The notes under the pieces are model-generated. The model was not told the origin of the DNA. It was given only the letters and a program-made list of their open reading frames with translations, and made no database searches. The position numbers and the translations under genes were made by a program. This document shows positions 17,372-26,235 of a stretch of DNA of 64,000 bases, piece by piece. The DNA comes from Lachnospiraceae bacterium (lineage in GTDB: Bacteria; Bacillota; Clostridia; Lachnospirales; Lachnospiraceae), in NCBI GenBank assembly GCA_017427415.1, contig JAFRSU010000038.1, positions 1 through 64,000 of the forward strand, read 5' to 3'. Each line of letters opens with the position of its first letter. Position 1 is the first letter of the stretch.

Positions 17372-17404
17372 TTCCTTCCGAATTCTGTTTCTGAATTAAT
17401 AATG

Positions 17405-17466
17405 TGTCATCCCGGACACTTAAGATACTGCTCTAAGATCCTTCGGGCTTTGTCCTCAGGATGACA
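17405..17466. repeat. Repeat A, diverged palindromic copy
   Basis: TGTCATCCCGGAC at the left pairs with the GTCCTCAGGATGACA end at the right, with TTAAGAT/AAGATCCTTCG in the middle. It fills the gap between hflC and the FKBP lipoprotein gene. Confidence 0.65.
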
Positions 17467-17511
17467 GATATATCTAAAGATTACCATAAGTATGTGAAAA
17501 CTTTATGTCCT

Positions 17512-18441
17512 TTATTCGACTTTTACAAAAAGTTCCGCAAGAGGTGAATCCTTGGGCAGGATGAGCGTCTTGTCACCTTTCATGGATTTCTTGGCTGCAT
17601 CGAGAGCTCTGACAAAGGTATAGAATTCAGCCCTGTCAGGTGTATTATATGCCTCGGAAAGTATCTTCATGTATTCCGCTTCACCTTCGGCTATAATCTT
17701 TTCAGCCTGAGCCTCTGCTTCCGATACGCTTACCACAATCTCATTATCTGTCTTGGTGCGGATCATCTTTGCTTCAGACTCGCCGTTAGCCGTATATGAT
17801 GCAGCGATATTGTTTCTCTCGGAGATCATACGCTCATATACTGCTGCCTTGTTGTCACTCGGAAGATCGAGATGCTTGGTCTCTATGCTTACAAACCGGA
17901 TCCCGTACTGTTCAACACTTGTTCCAATATTCTGCATGATTGACTGGCTGAGTGCACCGTCACGTGAACTTATGACTTCACTCTGGCTCATGCTGCTTAT
18001 GATATTTTTCATAGAGTTGTATACGATGGTATTGATACGGCCCTCTGCATTTGTGATGTTGGTCAGTGTCTGGGTGAACTTAAGCGGATCGGTGATCCTC
18101 CAGAGCACATAGCTGTCAACCACCATGGTTTTTTTGTCCTGTGTGATTACATCTGATGCGGTAAGATCATAAAGAAGCATGGTCTTGGGCAGTGTATCGG
18201 TAGTCTGTATAAAAGGGATCCTGAAAGAAAGTCCCGCATTCGGCACTATCCTTTCTACTTTTCCGAACTGTTTGATAAGTGTATACTCGTTTTCTTTTGT
18301 TACTACCATGGAATTAAGCAGTACGACCACTGCGATAAAAATGATGATGGCAATAACAATGAGGGGTGTTTTGGATTTGGGCTGACGTATGCGCTCAACC
18401 TTCTCATCCCCTGCCTGTTTTTCATTATTATATTCGCTCAT
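17512..18441 (-). CDS. hflC: Protease modulator HflC (SPFH/band 7)
   Basis: Membrane-anchored SPFH-family protein; in E. coli HflK-HflC surrounds and modulates the FtsH protease. A cytoplasmic N-terminus with basic residues is followed by one membrane helix (about 28-48, LIVIAIIIFIAVVVLLNSMVV), the band 7 domain (about 50-220) and a helical Glu/Ala-rich coiled coil (SEAEAQAEKIIAEGEAEYMK near 238-258). Length 309 fits. It starts 28 bases after the hflK stop, so the two form an operon. Confidence 0.9.
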   Translation of the reverse strand: MSEYNNEKQAGDEKVERIRQPKSKTPLIVIAIIIFIAVVVLLNSMVVTKENEYTLIKQFGKVERIVPNAGLSFRIPFIQTTDTLPKTMLLYDLTASDVITQDKKTMVVDSYVLWRITDPLKFTQTLTNITNAEGRINTIVYNSMKNIISSMSQSEVISSRDGALSQSIMQNIGTSVEQYGIRFVSIETKHLDLPSDNKAAVYERMISERNNIAASYTANGESEAKMIRTKTDNEIVVSVSEAEAQAEKIIAEGEAEYMKILSEAYNTPDRAEFYTFVRALDAAKKSMKGDKTLILPKDSPLAELFVKVE

Positions 18442-18469
18442 GTTATTCTCACTTTCTTTTAATATTTTT

Positions 18470-19408
18470 TTACTCGGCTGTCCCGGTACTGATGATCGGT
18501 TCTATGGGAAGTATCTTTTCCGTTCCGCCTTCACTGCCGTCAATTATGACCTTAAGATCCGGCAGGAGTTCTTCCATAGCCTCATAGAACATACGCTGTT
18601 TGGTGATGAGCGGATATTTCTTGTACTCATTATAGATTTCATTAAAACGTGATGCCTGGCCCTGTGCTTCATTGATACGGGCTTCTTTTGTAGACTCGGC
18701 TTCCTTTAAGACCTTATCCACTTCTGCCTCAGCAGCGGGTATCTGCTCGTTACGGTATTTGTTGGCATTGTTTACCGCAGTCTCGGCCCCCTGTTTAGCT
18801 GATTCAACGTTCATGAAGGCTTCAAGAACCTCTGCTGTAGGAGGCTCTGCGTCCTGTATGGTTATATTGATAAGTGTTATTCCGATATCATGTTGTTCAA
18901 GGTGACGTGATATCTTTTCCTTGATATTGGCCTGGATCTCGCTCTTACCGGTAGTGATGACGCTGTCAACCGGATATGAACCGATCTCTGCTCTGATACT
19001 TGACTGCGCTATGGTCTTTAATACAGCCTCATAATTCTCCGAAGCATACAGTGCCTTTACAGGATCTGTTACTCTGTATTCTACGTAAAAGTCAACATTT
19101 ACGAAGTTAAAATCAGATGTGATCATAAGAGATTCGTCTTCGATGGAATTATTGGTATGTGCATCATAACCGATAGGGAAACCCTTGATGGTGGTGTCCA
19201 CTTTGGTCACCCGCTGTACAAACGGTATCTTAAAGTGCAGACCCGATTCTGTGGATGCCGAAGCTATACCGAATGTAGTAACTACGGCTGCTTCCTGCTC
19301 GTTTATAGTATAAAACGAGTTGAATATCAGTATCGCGGCGATAATAATGATCACCGCCCATTTGATTAGTCCCTTGTAATTATCAAGGTTGGGATTTCTA
19401 TAGTTCAT
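18470..19408 (-). CDS. hflK: Protease modulator HflK (SPFH/band 7)
   Basis: Partner of HflC in the SPFH complex. A single membrane helix near residues 14-31 (LIKWAVIIIIAAILIFNS) leads into a band 7 domain and a coiled-coil region with many Glu/Ala residues (QIPAAEAEVDKVLKEAESTK near 213-232). At 312 residues it lacks the long Gly/Pro-rich N-terminus of the E. coli protein, which is usual in Firmicutes. It is the first gene of the hflKC pair; no convincing promoter hexamers were identified in the 149-base gap upstream. Confidence 0.88.
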   Translation of the reverse strand: MNYRNPNLDNYKGLIKWAVIIIIAAILIFNSFYTINEQEAAVVTTFGIASASTESGLHFKIPFVQRVTKVDTTIKGFPIGYDAHTNNSIEDESLMITSDFNFVNVDFYVEYRVTDPVKALYASENYEAVLKTIAQSSIRAEIGSYPVDSVITTGKSEIQANIKEKISRHLEQHDIGITLINITIQDAEPPTAEVLEAFMNVESAKQGAETAVNNANKYRNEQIPAAEAEVDKVLKEAESTKEARINEAQGQASRFNEIYNEYKKYPLITKQRMFYEAMEELLPDLKVIIDGSEGGTEKILPIEPIISTGTAE

Positions 19409-19557
19409 TCATTTTCCTTTTGGCAGGTGTGTACTCGGAATGCCCCCTGCTGCTGCATTCTCGAAAAAAACGTTTATATAGTTACATAGTAAATATTATC
19501 ATATCGTTTTTATCTTTCCACCGTTTTATTGTCAAAATACGGTACGATATTTTGCTG

Positions 19558-21054
19558 TTATGACTTTGTCATCTCCGGGAAACGGAATATCTGTTCCTCT
19601 TCATCATCATCCATGGTAAGTGTATACTTTTTCGTAACATACCCGGATTTTTTAAGCTCTAAGGATATCGTTCCCGAAGGCTTGTCAAAGGTAAGGCTTC
19701 CACCCGATATGTCACCCTTATATACTCCGTCGACGTATACCGAAGCCCCTTCTGTTGAATACACCGTTATCTTACCATATCCCGTACTGCTGACCGGTGT
19801 TACGGCCGGCACGCCGGTATCTCCGTCCACCACTTCGATATCGCCATCATTCCCACTGTCACTCGTGCTGTCCGGTATGTCGGAATCCGCAGGCAGCGTA
19901 CTGTCATCCGGTATAATATCCGGTGCCACCGGCTTGGGTGTGATCGTTACAGCCTCAGTCACCGTAACAGTCTCAGGTACTGTTTCTTCATATATTATAT
20001 CATCCGGAACATCCTCCGGTGCCTCCGAAAGAGAAATACTTTTCGTAACTCCTGCAGTACCGACATCAATGGTGCCTTTATAGCTGTTGTATCCGCCAAG
20101 TGATACCTCTATGTCATGTACTCCTACAGGAAGGCTTAATGACCCATCGTTATCCGTTTTAACTCCGTCTATATACAGTTCACTTTCCTTAGGACTGATA
20201 CTTAGCTTAACCTCTCCGTATTCTACAGGTTCAGGGCTGAAAGGAAGCAAGTCAAAACAAGTATCCTCATCTCTTTTTATCCTGATGGTAGCTTCAGCGG
20301 TAAGATCATCCTTCACTATCGTTATGGCATAATCACCTTCCCTTAATGTAAGGCGCAGATCATCATCCACTACATCGGATCTTCCCAGCCCGTAATAAAT
20401 ACTGCCTCCCTCGAAGCTCTCTGTATTCTCCAGCTTGAGGTATCCGTGTCCGGCATTTACCTTTATCAGATATACCCGGTCTCCTATCCCGTATAGGTCA
20501 AGTATATCCGTGCCGTCTGTGAGTAGCGTCTCCTTCCCGGTAAATTGCTCTCCGTTCAATACCTCCAAAAAGTCATCCATATGATATATGCTGCTTCCGA
20601 CTTCAATCTTTCCCGGATCATCATACATCTTCATGTTTTCGACGTTTTTATATGTCCACACATCGTCAGCGCCTGTAAGTGAAAGCAGTTTCCCGTCATC
20701 TCCCGTCTTCACCTTTGCAATGTTGCCTTTTTTCAGCATGGCAGCCGATACAAGCCTTCCGCTCTTGGTCCTGATATCAGAACCGCCCGTATATATAAGC
20801 TCCGTCTTTTCGCCGTTTTGTAAGTTTTTAAGCGTTATCGTCGAGGAATCGAGGTCAACATCAAGTATCATACAGGTTAATGCAGGCTGTTCTTCCGGGG
20901 CGGCCGTAATCCCGGTACCATCCGCCGGTTTTTGGGTACCATGCCCTTCTTTTTCGTCACTTTTCAATGCGAATATTACAGATATGATTATAATGCCGAC
21001 AGCCAGAATGGCGCACAATATCATAATCTTTTTATAATCCGATTTACCGCCCAT
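19558..21054 (-). CDS. PEGA-domain membrane-anchored protein
   Basis: Unknown function (498 residues). An N-terminal membrane anchor (about 10-30, IMILCAILAVGIIIISVIF) follows a short basic cytoplasmic segment, leaving the rest outside the cell. Two PEGA domains are visible: one near 280-330 (VKLSISPKESELYIDGVKTD) and one near 425-480 (ITVYSTEGASVYVDGVYKGD). A Thr/Val/Asp-rich linker containing many acidic residues and prolines lies between them. PEGA domains occur in surface and wall-associated proteins. It starts 20 bases after the cca stop and probably shares its transcript. Confidence 0.8.
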   Translation of the reverse strand: MGGKSDYKKIMILCAILAVGIIIISVIFALKSDEKEGHGTQKPADGTGITAAPEEQPALTCMILDVDLDSSTITLKNLQNGEKTELIYTGGSDIRTKSGRLVSAAMLKKGNIAKVKTGDDGKLLSLTGADDVWTYKNVENMKMYDDPGKIEVGSSIYHMDDFLEVLNGEQFTGKETLLTDGTDILDLYGIGDRVYLIKVNAGHGYLKLENTESFEGGSIYYGLGRSDVVDDDLRLTLREGDYAITIVKDDLTAEATIRIKRDEDTCFDLLPFSPEPVEYGEVKLSISPKESELYIDGVKTDNDGSLSLPVGVHDIEVSLGGYNSYKGTIDVGTAGVTKSISLSEAPEDVPDDIIYEETVPETVTVTEAVTITPKPVAPDIIPDDSTLPADSDIPDSTSDSGNDGDIEVVDGDTGVPAVTPVSSTGYGKITVYSTEGASVYVDGVYKGDISGGSLTFDKPSGTISLELKKSGYVTKKYTLTMDDDEEEQIFRFPEMTKS

Positions 21055-21073
21055 CCCGGCCTCCTTTTCTTAC

Positions 21074-22435
21074 TTATTTACGTTTTTTTACCGCTTCAAG
21101 CAGTTTTTCTTTTGTGTTCATCAGAGGATTTTTAAGTACAAGCTCTAAAAGTCCGTTCAGCTTTTTTCCTATCTCTGTTCCTGACTCTATCCCGCATTCC
21201 ATAAGGTCCCTGCCGTTTACCGCAAGTTCCTTTAACGATATGCATTCTCCGTTCTGTTTTGTTCTTAAAAGTTCTGCATATATCACTTCAAACTTTGAAA
21301 CATTCTTAAAAAAACCGGTGCTGTCCAAACAGTACTTTTGAGGTACAAACTCAAACTTTTCCCCAATGTCCGCATGCTGCATACCACAATCGACAGCCTC
21401 ACAGAAATTAAGGAAATCATCCGTATTGTCCCATCCGAGTATACTTGCAAGCCTTCTGCAACGGATGCGGATATGCTCATCCTCTTCTCCCGGGAATCCG
21501 TTCCTTATAGTCCTTATAAAAAGCACTATTCTGTCAAGAGTCTTATTGTCAAACTTCAGCCTGTGAAGTACCTTTAAACTCAAGGCTCCCGGTGTATTAT
21601 GAGTTCCATCCGTATCTTCAGGCTCATAATCCCCATCTTTTCGCTCTGCACCAAGCTCCATCGAAAGGCACGTGACAGCCCATCTCACGGTCAGTTCCTT
21701 TTTTGATCTTGGAAGTGCGGCTTTTAAGAACTCCTGACCGGCATTTTGTAATTCCGGAAGTATCACTTTGTCAAGTCCCATGGACTTTAGCAGGCATATG
21801 TGTCCCGGATTATCGGATACAAGGGTTTTATCCAGCTCCGCTTTTATCCGTTCGGCACTGACCTTTGCCAGATTTTTGCCTAATTTTACCGCTGCCGTAT
21901 AAGTATCTTTTTCTATATCAAATCCAAGCTGTGCCGAAAATCTCACGGCTCTCAATATTCTGAGTGCATCCTCTCCGAATCGTTCCTCAGCCACACCGAC
22001 ACATCTAATTATCCCGTTTTCAAGATCCTTTGTCCCGCCGAAAAGGTCCGTTACCCCGGTTGCCTCATTATATACGAGTGCATTTATCGTAAAATCCCTT
22101 CTCTTTAAATCCTCATCCAGGCAGGCAGTAAACGAAACACTCTCGGGATGTCTTCCGTCCGTGTATTCTCCGTCCACTCTGTATGTGGTCACCTCATAGC
22201 CTTCGCTTTTAACCATCACGGTCACGGTCCCGTGTTTTATACCCGTATCCACTGTGCGCGGAAACAGTCTTTTTACATCCTCCGGCAAAGCCGAAGTGGT
22301 CACATCCCAGTCCTTAGGAAGCTTTCCGAGCAGGCAGTCCCTGACACAGCCGCCTACTGCATATGCTTCATAACCTGCCGCACGCAGGATGTTCAGGATA
22401 TATTTTACATCTTCAGGCAGATTTATCTGAAACAT
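21074..22435 (-). CDS. cca: CCA tRNA nucleotidyltransferase
   Basis: Adds or repairs the 3'-terminal CCA of tRNAs. The class II head domain has GGCVRDCLLG and the metal-binding DWDVTT (DxD) near residues 27-45, then the RRDFTINAL motif and the EDALRILRAVRF neck motif. The ATG at 22435 (453 residues) is chosen because GGAGG lies four bases before it; the frame is open further upstream without a ribosome site. The two tRNA genes in this window lack an encoded CCA, consistent with a need for this enzyme. Confidence 0.93.
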   Translation of the reverse strand: MFQINLPEDVKYILNILRAAGYEAYAVGGCVRDCLLGKLPKDWDVTTSALPEDVKRLFPRTVDTGIKHGTVTVMVKSEGYEVTTYRVDGEYTDGRHPESVSFTACLDEDLKRRDFTINALVYNEATGVTDLFGGTKDLENGIIRCVGVAEERFGEDALRILRAVRFSAQLGFDIEKDTYTAAVKLGKNLAKVSAERIKAELDKTLVSDNPGHICLLKSMGLDKVILPELQNAGQEFLKAALPRSKKELTVRWAVTCLSMELGAERKDGDYEPEDTDGTHNTPGALSLKVLHRLKFDNKTLDRIVLFIRTIRNGFPGEEDEHIRIRCRRLASILGWDNTDDFLNFCEAVDCGMQHADIGEKFEFVPQKYCLDSTGFFKNVSKFEVIYAELLRTKQNGECISLKELAVNGRDLMECGIESGTEIGKKLNGLLELVLKNPLMNTKEKLLEAVKKRK

Positions 22436-22484
22436 GTGCCTCCTTTCCGTACAGTCGATCATCGGGACGGTTCTGTGATTGACC

Positions 22485-22513
22485 TTGCACTTTAATATAT
22501 TTCGTGGTATCAT
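22485..22513 (+). promoter_or_regulatory. Promoter of the DUF4364 gene
   Basis: TTGCAC (22485-22490) and TATCAT (22508-22513) with a 17-base spacer, about 80 bases before the ATG at 22593. It lies in the divergent gap with cca, over the distal part of the cca leader. Confidence 0.5.
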
Positions 22514-22592
22514 GATTTAAAGATCAGTCATACCTTGATATTTTCAAAATATTCCTGACTGACCCATGTAATAATCCCCGAAAGGCAATACC

Positions 22593-23108
22593 ATGAAAGA
22601 AACAAACAAAGTATACAAACTCTCAGTATTATATATGCTATCAAAAGTCGATATGCCGCTTACCACTAACCGCTTAAGCTTTTTCCTGCTAAAAGACGAC
22701 TATACCGATTACTTCACGTTTCAGCAGGACTTAGGCGAACTTCTCTGTGACGGATATATCATGAGTACAGAAAGCCACGGGAAAACGCTGTATTCCATCA
22801 CCCCCGAAGGCCGGAATGCCATCACGCTGCTTTCATCGGAGATATCCGATGCCATGAAAAAAGATATCGAATCATACATAAAAGAAAACAAATTCTCCAT
22901 GCATGAGGACTTTTCCGTACAGAGCAGATATTACCAGTTCGGCTTAAACCAGTATATCTCCAATCTGTACATCGAAGAAAACGGAGTAAAGATACTTGAA
23001 ATGAATATCAACTCCACCACCGAAGAAGCTGCCGAAAAAATCTGCTCAAGCTGGAAAAACGCCAGTGAAGAGCTCTACCCCATGATCATCGGAAAACTGC
23101 TGGGCTAA
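22593..23108 (+). CDS. DUF4364 family protein (winged-helix-like)
   Basis: A 171-residue conserved protein common in Clostridia, annotated as DUF4364. The N-terminal half (about 1-75) looks like a winged helix, with helices around LSVLYMLSKVDMPLTTNRLS and a wing ending in YSITPEGR. The C-terminal half (about 95-165) is an alpha/beta domain. A role as a DNA-binding regulator is inferred from the fold, not shown. It is one of the few plus-strand genes, divergent from cca and convergent with engB. Repeat B separates it from engB. Confidence 0.85.
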   Translation: MKETNKVYKLSVLYMLSKVDMPLTTNRLSFFLLKDDYTDYFTFQQDLGELLCDGYIMSTESHGKTLYSITPEGRNAITLLSSEISDAMKKDIESYIKENKFSMHEDFSVQSRYYQFGLNQYISNLYIEENGVKILEMNINSTTEEAAEKICSSWKNASEELYPMIIGKLLG

Positions 23109-23116
23109 ATTATTTT

Positions 23117-23241
23117 CACCTCATCCACCGCTTTGCTTATCCCATTTTCTTCGTTATGAAGGGCATCGTACGCCGAATGCTTTAGCGTTCGACTCCGACA
23201 CTTTGTGTGTCGATATCTCCTACCCCCTCAATGGGAAGGCT
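23117..23241. repeat. Repeat B copy 2, overlapping engB
   Basis: Starts CACCTCATCC and ends CCCCTCAATGGGAAGGCT, with the internal GAATGCTTTAGCGTTCGACTC hairpin also found in the copy at 56063. Its right-hand part (23185-23241) is the coding sequence for the last 19 residues of EngB. Confidence 0.7.
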
Positions 23242-23829
23242 TTCCGGAGCCATCATTTCTTCCATATATGCCCATATATCATCCCTTCCCTGCTTTGTTT
23301 CTGCGGAGAACGGGATGATTTTTGTATCAGAAGGAGCCTTAAGCACTTTTCTTATCACAGCTGTCTGATGCTGTACCTGTGAACGGCTGATCTTGTCGGC
23401 TTTAGTACATATGATCACAGGTTTAAACCCATTGGCCACTACCCATTCATACATGGTTATGTCATTCTCACCCGGATCGTGTCTGATATCTATCAGTAAA
23501 AAAACGGTCTTAAGTACCTTGGATGTCCTCAGGTACTTTTCGATCATTTTACCCCATTTGGCTTTTATCTCTTTTGAAACCTTGGCATACCCGTATCCCG
23601 GCAGATCCACACAGTAAAAGGCATCATTCACCTTATAATAATTGATGGTCTGTGTCTTTCCCGGCTGCCCCGAGGTCCTCGCCAGGTTCTTACGCATCAT
23701 GAGAGCATTGATAAGGGAAGACTTACCCACATTCGATTTCCCGGAAAAAGCAAACTCCGGAAGCTCGTTTTTCGGCAAGGTACTGGTAACACCACATACT
23801 GTCTCAAGTTCTGCTTTCTTAATAACCAT
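23182..23829 (-). CDS. engB: Ribosome-biogenesis GTPase EngB/YsxC
   Basis: Essential TRAFAC GTPase for large ribosomal subunit assembly. The P-loop GKSNVGKSSL is near 30-39, switch II motif DLPGYGYAKV near 74-83, and the base-recognition TKAD near 141-144. The family usually ends near residue 195; here the frame runs on to 215 through a repeat B copy, giving a tail (LPIEGVGDIDTQSVGVER) with no family conservation. The ribosome site lies in a run of eight G's (23837-23844) seven bases before the ATG. It is last in the tig-clpP-clpX-engB order, after a hairpin-rich gap. Confidence 0.93.
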   Translation of the reverse strand: MVIKKAELETVCGVTSTLPKNELPEFAFSGKSNVGKSSLINALMMRKNLARTSGQPGKTQTINYYKVNDAFYCVDLPGYGYAKVSKEIKAKWGKMIEKYLRTSKVLKTVFLLIDIRHDPGENDITMYEWVVANGFKPVIICTKADKISRSQVQHQTAVIRKVLKAPSDTKIIPFSAETKQGRDDIWAYMEEMMAPESLPIEGVGDIDTQSVGVER

Positions 23830-23836
23830 TCTTTCT

Positions 23837-23844
23837 CCCCCCCC
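23837..23844 (-). promoter_or_regulatory. G8 tract serving as engB Shine-Dalgarno
   Basis: Eight consecutive G's followed by AGAAAGA and the ATG. A homopolymer in the ribosome-binding site may vary in length by slippage; whether it does is not known. Confidence 0.5.
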
Positions 23845-23873
23845 TTATAAAATGCGGCTGTCGCTTTCGCGGT

Positions 23874-24127
23874 CACGGCTCGTGATGGGCATGCTCCCGT
23901 GACGGATTGTCTTTGGCGATCAGGCTCGTGACGGGCATGCTCCCGTGACGGATTGTCTTTGGCGTTCAGGCTCGTGACGGGCATGCTCCCGAGACAGATT
24001 GTCTTTTGCGGTCAGGCTCGTGACGGGCATGCTCCCGAGACGAATTGCCTGATGCGGCAATCTCGTCCGGGATGCTGCCCGGACAGAGCTATCTCGATAC
24101 GCAAATCCGTCCGGGAGCTGCCCGGAC
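23874..24127. repeat. 46-bp tandem repeat and hairpin array between clpX and engB
   Basis: Four copies of a 46-bp unit start at 23874, 23920, 23966 and 24012, each containing ACGGG-CATGCT-CCCGT or a near variant, which can fold into a short hairpin. Two stronger hairpins follow at 24065-24084 and 24109-24127 (GTCCGGG paired with CCCGGAC, loops ATGCTG and AGCTG). No open frame or T-run is associated. The array accounts for nearly all of this 347-base gap and could be a transcript-processing or partial termination region between clpX and engB. Confidence 0.8.
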
Positions 24128-24176
24128 AGAGCCGTAAAGAACAAGGGCTACCGCATTACTGCGACAGCCCCCCATT

Positions 24177-25505
24177 TTATGAAACCTGTGCTTTCTTCTT
24201 CGTCCTGTTTCTTAAAACCGGTTTCCTCTTAAGACCGTCCGGAAGATATACCAATTGCGGTTTCTCATTACCCAAAGCAGCTTCCTTTGTGATAATGCAC
24301 TTTTGTACAGTCATATTGGACGGAACCTCATACATGACATCCATCATGATGCTTTCGCATATAGACCTAAGGCCTCTGGCTCCGGTTTTTCTTTCAAATG
24401 ATTTGTGTGCTATGACCTTGAGTGCTTCAGGATCAAACTCAAGCTCCACACCATCCAGTTCAAACAGTCTCTGATATTGCTTGGTAAGCGCATTCTTAGG
24501 CTTCTCAAGGATATCGATAAGTGCCTGTTCATCCAGCATGTCAAGAGCAGCCATAACGGGTACACGCCCTATAAACTCGGGGATAAGTCCGAACTTTATA
24601 AGATCCTCCGGTAATACCTGTCTGAACAGGTCACCTATATCGAGGTTAAGCTCATCCCTTATCTCGGAATTAAAGCCCATGGACTTCTTTCCGATCCTGC
24701 CCTCAACTATTTTTTCCAATCCGTCAAATGCACCTCCGCATATAAACAGGATGTTGGTCGTATCGATCTTTATAAGCTCCTGATGGGGATGTTTCCTTCC
24801 TCCCTGGGGAGGTACCGAAGCCATCGTGCCTTCAAGGATCTTAAGAAGTGCCTGTTGTACGCCCTCACCCGACACATCACGGGTAATGGATACATTTTCT
24901 GACTTCTTGGTGATCTTGTCTATCTCGTCGATATATACGATACCGTACTCTGCACGCTCTATGTCGTAATCTGCGGCCTGGATAAGCTTTAAGAGGATAT
25001 TTTCTACATCCTCTCCGACATATCCTGCCTCTGTAAGAGTGGTCGCGTCAGCTATGGCAAAAGGTACATTAAGTATCTTAGCCAGAGTCTGTGCCAGATA
25101 GGTCTTACCCGAACCGGTAGAACCTATCATTAAGATATTGCTCTTCTGAAGCTCGACATCACTTTCATCTGCGGAAAGGATCCTCTTATAATGATTGTAT
25201 ACGGCAACAGAAAGGATCTTTTTTGCGTCCTCCTGGCCTATTACGTACTCATCAAGGAAACTTCTGATCTCGGCAGGCTTTAACAGATTGATATCCTTGT
25301 TTACCGCCTTGTTCCTGGCATCCCCGTATCCCTCGTCATTATAGAACTCCTCTTCAAGGATGTCCGCACAGATATTTACACATTCGTCGCATATATATAC
25401 GCCTTCAGGCCCGGAAAACAGTTTTCTTGCCTGATCTTCTCTTTTTCCGCAGAAGGAGCAGCTTATCTGGCTGATCCATCTGTTATCATTTCCCTTATTT
25501 GCCAA
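24177..25505 (-). CDS. clpX: ATP-dependent Clp protease ATP-binding subunit ClpX
   Basis: AAA+ unfoldase that feeds substrates to ClpP. The N-terminal zinc-binding domain has cysteines at 16, 19, 39 and 42. The Walker A GSTGSGKT is near 127-134, Walker B with VYIDEIDK follows, then the sensor 1 and GYVGEDVE pore-1 loop region and the C-terminal small domain. Length 442 is typical. It follows clpP by 25 bases in the same orientation, the usual tig-clpP-clpX arrangement. Confidence 0.97.
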   Translation of the reverse strand: MANKGNDNRWISQISCSFCGKREDQARKLFSGPEGVYICDECVNICADILEEEFYNDEGYGDARNKAVNKDINLLKPAEIRSFLDEYVIGQEDAKKILSVAVYNHYKRILSADESDVELQKSNILMIGSTGSGKTYLAQTLAKILNVPFAIADATTLTEAGYVGEDVENILLKLIQAADYDIERAEYGIVYIDEIDKITKKSENVSITRDVSGEGVQQALLKILEGTMASVPPQGGRKHPHQELIKIDTTNILFICGGAFDGLEKIVEGRIGKKSMGFNSEIRDELNLDIGDLFRQVLPEDLIKFGLIPEFIGRVPVMAALDMLDEQALIDILEKPKNALTKQYQRLFELDGVELEFDPEALKVIAHKSFERKTGARGLRSICESIMMDVMYEVPSNMTVQKCIITKEAALGNEKPQLVYLPDGLKRKPVLRNRTKKKAQVS

Positions 25506-25530
25506 TCCCTATACTCCAATCCGAATACAA

Positions 25531-26112
25531 TTATCTGTGTTCGATAACCTTATCTATGATGCCGTATGCAAGAGCTTCCTCAGCAGACATATAATTATCT
25601 CTGTCGGTGTCTTTTTCGATAACTTCGATAGGCTTTCCGGTATTAGCTGCGAGCATCTCATTTAACTTTTTCTTGGTCTTTAAGATGTTCTCAGCCACAA
25701 TCTGAATCTCGGTAGCCTGACCGCGTGCACCGCCTGACGGCTGATGGATCATGATCTCCGCATTGGGAAGAGCCATACGCTTGCCCTTGGTACCGCCTGC
25801 AAGAAGGAATGCGCCCATGCTGGCTGCAAGGCCTACGCAGATAGTGGATACATCGCACTTTATGTACTGCATAGTATCATAAATTGCAAATCCCGATGTA
25901 ACCGATCCGCCGGGGCTGTTGATATAGAAATTGATATCCTTGTTAGGATCCTCTGACTCCAAAAACAGCATCTGTGCTACAACGAGGGATGCCGTAACGT
26001 CATTTACTTCCTCAGAAAGGAATATGATCCTGTCCTTTAACAGTCTGGAATAAATGTCATACGAGCGCTCGCCACGGCTCGTCTGCTCTATAACATAAGG
26101 TACTAAACTCAT
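25531..26112 (-). CDS. clpP: ATP-dependent Clp protease proteolytic subunit ClpP
   Basis: Self-compartmentalised serine protease. The catalytic triad is Ser98 (GLAASMGAF), His123 (MIHQPSGG) and Asp172 (DTDRDNYM). The ATG at 26112 (193 residues, starting [10 protein letters not shown]) is chosen because GGAGG lies six bases upstream; an in-frame TTG four codons earlier overlaps that site. The 123-base gap to tig holds a small hairpin (GCTGC-TTTA-GCAGC) that may weaken read-through. Confidence 0.97.
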   Translation of the reverse strand: MSLVPYVIEQTSRGERSYDIYSRLLKDRIIFLSEEVNDVTASLVVAQMLFLESEDPNKDINFYINSPGGSVTSGFAIYDTMQYIKCDVSTICVGLAASMGAFLLAGGTKGKRMALPNAEIMIHQPSGGARGQATEIQIVAENILKTKKKLNEMLAANTGKPIEVIEKDTDRDNYMSAEEALAYGIIDKVIEHR

Positions 26113-26235
26113 ATAAACCTCCAATTACTTAATGATAAAAAACCTCCACTAACGTTACGGTTTTTCTTTGATTGACTGCGCCATGCGTCGCGCAGACCGA
26201 CTGTTAAACGCTGCTAAAGCAGCCTTTGACATCTT

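Noticed and set aside
23874..24057. CRISPR array at the 46-bp repeats
   Set aside because: Units are directly adjacent without unique spacers and no cas genes are present.
23697..24144. Minus-strand frames containing repeated peptide units such as VTSLNAKDNPSREHARHEP
   Set aside because: These are translations of the 46-bp tandem repeat between engB and clpX; overlapping frames all show the same pattern and none has expression signals.
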